DNA of 28,795 nucleotides. Origin: a virus. The notes under the pieces are model-generated. The model ran no database searches and was not told the DNA's origin. It worked only from the letters and a program-made list of their open reading frames with translations. Below, piece by piece: positions 28,313 through 28,795 of the stretch (positions within the stretch are counted from its first letter, which is position 1; every line of letters starts with the position of its first letter). Made by a program: the position numbers and the translations under genes. Where the stretch lies: positions 1 through 28,795 of the IMG/VR virus record IMGVR_UViG_3300047318_000234, one strand, 5' to 3'.

Positions 28313-28764
28313 GCCAGCAGCTCGTCGTCCTCAAGCTCCGCACGAACCTTGCGCGACTGCCGCTCAATCTTCCGCTTGCCAGTCTCGTCCCGTGCGTCTC
28401 CTGCGATCCGGCCACCCATGCGCAGGGTCCGCATCAGCGCCATCTCGCGCCGGGCGAACTGCTCAAGCACCGACACCCGCGGATTCACGACCAGCGTCCC
28501 TCGATCGTTCGGCACCACGGTGCCTTCGCCGTCCAGAGCGATCTGTTCTTTTTCGATGTCGTGCAGGCAGCGCGCGAGCTGCGCGGCCACCACCAAATCA
28601 GCCTCCGACCACTCGTCCCTCGCGCGCGCGCGCACAACACCCGCCCAAAATGGCTGATCGCCATCCCTCAAAGTGACGTGCGCAGGGGGCTGGAGGTCGT
28701 CTTTCGCCGCATCGAGCATCGCCTTCACGGCGCTTGCAGCGGAGTCGGCCCGGTTTCGTTTCAT
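28309..28764 (-). CDS. terS: Terminase small subunit-like protein
   Basis: The protein has 151 residues from ATG 28764; no strong ribosome binding site is seen. WSEADLVVAAQLARCLHDIE (about 52-71) and then VVPNDRGTLVVNPRVSVLEQ, FARREMALMRTLRM (about 84-117) match small terminase proteins that precede Terminase_1 large subunits in betaproteobacterial phages. The N-terminus (RADSAASAVKAMLDAAKDD) and C-terminus (KIERQSRKVRAELEDDELLA) are charged helices. It recognises the packaging site. It is separated from terL by the antisense HNH gene. Confidence 0.8.
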   Translation of the reverse strand: MKRNRADSAASAVKAMLDAAKDDLQPPAHVTLRDGDQPFWAGVVRARARDEWSEADLVVAAQLARCLHDIEKEQIALDGEGTVVPNDRGTLVVNPRVSVLEQFARREMALMRTLRMGGRIAGDARDETGKRKIERQSRKVRAELEDDELLA

Positions 28765-28795
28765 GGCGAGTTGTGGGATAGCGTTGAAGTAGACC

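Noticed and set aside
1-28795. tRNA genes, CRISPR arrays, insertion sequences
   Set aside because: None seen: no regular spaced repeats, no transposase motif and no tRNA-like cloverleaf recognised on either strand by reading; a dedicated RNA scan was not possible.

Overview
The window looks like the left part of a siphovirus-type prophage in a GC-rich betaproteobacterium. The host assignment is inferred from a type IV pilin gene (pilA) that runs off the left edge and from the style of the phage proteins. Nearly every gene from the XRE repressor (684-902, minus) to the right edge is phage-like. Neither phage end is proven. The window ends just upstream of a small-terminase-like gene.

Layout. 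(1) 1-~730: pilA with a good sigma-54 promoter, and a small secreted Cys-containing protein. (2) 684-1040: lysogeny switch, with a compact XRE repressor reading left, three GCAA-N6-TTGC operator copies and a rightward early promoter. (3) 1040-4927: rightward early operon of tightly overlapping small genes. Recognisable members are a Rad52-like annealing protein, a Gp157-family protein, a double-CXXCXGXG zinc protein and an AlpA/excisionase-like HTH protein. No replication initiator, helicase or exonuclease is seen. (4) 4892-6369: leftward P4-type integrase preceded by a 311-bp non-coding stretch rich in TGCCTAC repeats. (5) 6370-7078: three small rightward genes. (6) 28764 down to 7068: the leftward late operon. 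In transcription order it holds small terminase, large terminase, portal, prohead protease, HK97-type capsid, connectors and tail completion proteins, tail tube, gpG/gpGT-type chaperones with a -1 frameshift, tape measure, a tail-tip module like that of gene transfer agents (DUF2460, DUF2163, NlpC/P60, large tip protein), tail fibre and LamG proteins, then lysis genes.

Three things break the late operon. An HNH endonuclease gene with its own strong promoter lies antisense between the two terminase genes. A small cassette (HNH-AP2 endonuclease, zinc protein and a divergent, probably leaderless DNA-binding protein) lies between tail completion and tail tube. Several intrinsic terminator-like hairpins sit directly before the capsid and tail tube genes, with no room for a new promoter before the capsid, so read-through or antitermination seems required.

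The most interesting signals are the frameshift site with its two downstream hairpins, a Sec-type signal peptide in frame with the tail tube protein, the triple operator, the phased repeats around the integrase start, and a roughly 290-residue insert in the tail-tip protein. All functional assignments come from reading motifs and gene order; no database search was possible.
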